64,000 bases of DNA from Gluconobacter oxydans (GTDB taxonomy: Bacteria > Pseudomonadota > Alphaproteobacteria > Acetobacterales > Acetobacteraceae). This document shows, one piece after another, positions 62,860 to 64,000 of the stretch. The first letter of the stretch is position 1. The number at the start of each line of letters is the position of its first letter. The translations under genes and the position numbers were made by a program. The stretch spans positions 1-64,000 of the forward strand of contig NZ_BJNM01000014.1 in NCBI RefSeq assembly GCF_006539685.1. Direction: 5' to 3'. The notes beneath the pieces were generated by a model that did no database searches, was not told the DNA's origin, and was given only the letters and a program-made list of their open reading frames with translations.

Positions 62860-64000
62860 ATGAATAATATAAAAAAAAGTTTCTCTTCCGAGATGGGAAG
62901 AATTTTTTCATCAAATAATATTCCTCAAAGCGTGCTCGCTTTGAAAAAGTGGGTCCCTGGATCAGATATCGGGCTTGCCCTCTCTGTTTCTGCGCTGTTG
63001 TCGATACTGGTTCTGCCCCTCCCGACGTTTGTTTTAGACGTCGGATTGTCGTTGTCGGTTACGTTATCCATTCTGGTTCTGATGGTAGCGTTATTTTTAA
63101 ATAAGCCGCTTGATTTCACGTCTTTTCCAACACTGCTTCTACTAACAACCCTACTGAGGCTTTCACTCGAGGTAGCAACCACACGTTTGATTCTGAGTCA
63201 CGGATACGAAGGTACTTACGCCGCGGGTCATGTTGTCGCGGCTTTTGGTGGCTTTTTGATGGGCGGAGACGTAGTTATCGGAGCCATTTTGTTCTCGATA
63301 CTTCTGGTTGTTAACTTTATGGTTATTACCAAAGGTTCGGGACGTATTGCCGAGGTTGCAGCCAGGTTCTCTCTGGATTCCATGCCAGGAAAACAAATGG
63401 CAATTGATGCTGAACTATCCTCAGGCGCTATTACTGATTCTGTTGCACGTAAAAAACGTAGAGAACTTGAAGAAGAAAGTGGCTTTTATGGCGCGATGGA
63501 TGGTGCTGCCAAATTCGTGCGTGGAGACGCGATTGCCAGTCTGATCATAACCGCTATCAACATTGTAGGGGGATTAACTATAGGTGTTGTTCGCCACGGT
63601 ATGCAGATAGCAGATGCAGCTACCTCGTTTACTACGTTGACAATAGGTGATGGTCTTGTTTCGCAAATCCCTGCCCTGTTGGTTTCTACGGCCTCAGGTA
63701 TTGTCGTAACAAAGGGTGGCACTGAAGGCGGAGCTGACGTTGCTCTTGTCCGTCAATTGGGTGGTAATTCTAAACCGCTTGCCTTGGCTTCCGGCTCGGC
63801 AGTGGTTTTGGCATTAATACCAGGTTTGCCGACATTTCCTTTTTTGTTTCTAGCAGTTTTGGCTGGCGGAGCGGCTTGGATAAGATACCGGACTCCCGTG
63901 GTTGGTACGGATAATGATGGAGATTCTGTTGTAGTTCCCGAAAATCCTGTTCCCACAGAGGTTCCAATTTCGGAAAGCCTGAAGGTGGATCTATTGAGAC
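62860..64000 (+). CDS. flhA: Flagellar export protein FlhA, partial
   Basis: The frame opens at the ATG at 62860 (GGAAG upstream) and runs off the right edge after 380 codons. The FHIPEP signature is clear: DIGLALSVSALLSILVLPLP, LEVATTRLILSHG, VVNFMVITKGSGRIAEVAARF and SLDSMPGKQMAIDAEL. At least seven membrane helices are present up to about residue 345, and the cytoplasmic domain is just beginning. FlhA is the central proton-driven gate of flagellar type III export. Confidence 0.96.
   Translation, partial: MNNIKKSFSSEMGRIFSSNNIPQSVLALKKWVPGSDIGLALSVSALLSILVLPLPTFVLDVGLSLSVTLSILVLMVALFLNKPLDFTSFPTLLLLTTLLRLSLEVATTRLILSHGYEGTYAAGHVVAAFGGFLMGGDVVIGAILFSILLVVNFMVITKGSGRIAEVAARFSLDSMPGKQMAIDAELSSGAITDSVARKKRRELEEESGFYGAMDGAAKFVRGDAIASLIITAINIVGGLTIGVVRHGMQIADAATSFTTLTIGDGLVSQIPALLVSTASGIVVTKGGTEGGADVALVRQLGGNSKPLALASGSAVVLALIPGLPTFPFLFLAVLAGGAAWIRYRTPVVGTDNDGDSVVVPENPVPTEVPISESLKVDLLR

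Overview
The window looks like chromosome of an acetic acid bacterium (Acetobacteraceae, probably Gluconobacter or a close relative). This is an inference from the GC-rich coding sequence, the alphaproteobacterial gene orders (his cluster with a DUF2628 gene, dusB-ntrYX-hfq-hflX, aroQ-accB-accC), the edd-eda Entner-Doudoroff pair and a type III ornithine decarboxylase with a speF-like leader. No species can be fixed from sequence alone.

Positions 1-3334 are the end of an integrated element. A tyrosine integrase (2028-3209) lies just beyond the 3' end of a tRNA-Glu gene (3335-3410). It is followed by a small helix-turn-helix protein with a C-terminal membrane helix, whose frame is broken at a T7 tract, and by a large replication-type protein that runs off the left edge. 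The order integrase, HTH protein, replicase resembles phage satellites and other integrative elements.

From 3459 to 28183 the genes are core. On the minus strand: a histidine operon (hisB, DUF2628, hisH, a GNAT-HisA fusion, hisF, hisE, hinT). On the plus strand: nitroreductase, UbiH-type hydroxylase and quinone oxidoreductase. Then come a large MscS channel, pyrD, a hydrolase/TIM-barrel pair, the regulatory cluster dusB-(NtrC remnant)-ntrY-ntrX-hfq-hflX, an OpgC-like membrane protein and a SulP transporter.

From 28369 to 37021: a stress-type SDR, tRNA-His, an EamA exporter, manC, a DUF2125 protein, rplM-rpsI and ilvE. From 37057 to 44035 lies a molybdenum block: mocA and xdhC on one strand, and moeA, moaA, moaC, a MobA-MoaD fusion and moaE (with a His-rich tail) on the other. 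A Fur-box-preceded pair of unknown genes and a Mop-like molybdate-binding protein follow.

From 44167 to 56700: ornithine decarboxylase with a candidate speF leader, a YihY/BrkB membrane protein, RlpA, aroQ-accBC, a NIPSNAP protein, YfdX, edd-eda, a YdjM-like membrane protein, purH and a small secreted protein. From 56913 to the right edge is a flagellar operon (fliK-like, flgD, a 27-codon ORF, fliF, fliG, fliH, fliN, flhA) that becomes strikingly AT-rich from fliG onward.

No CRISPR array, insertion sequence or rRNA operon was seen. The most interesting points are: two proteins sharing an HTH-plus-C-terminal-membrane-helix layout, one interrupted by a frameshift; the two in-frame fusions; the Fur-box unit of unknown function; the NtrC remnant; and the ornithine decarboxylase leader.
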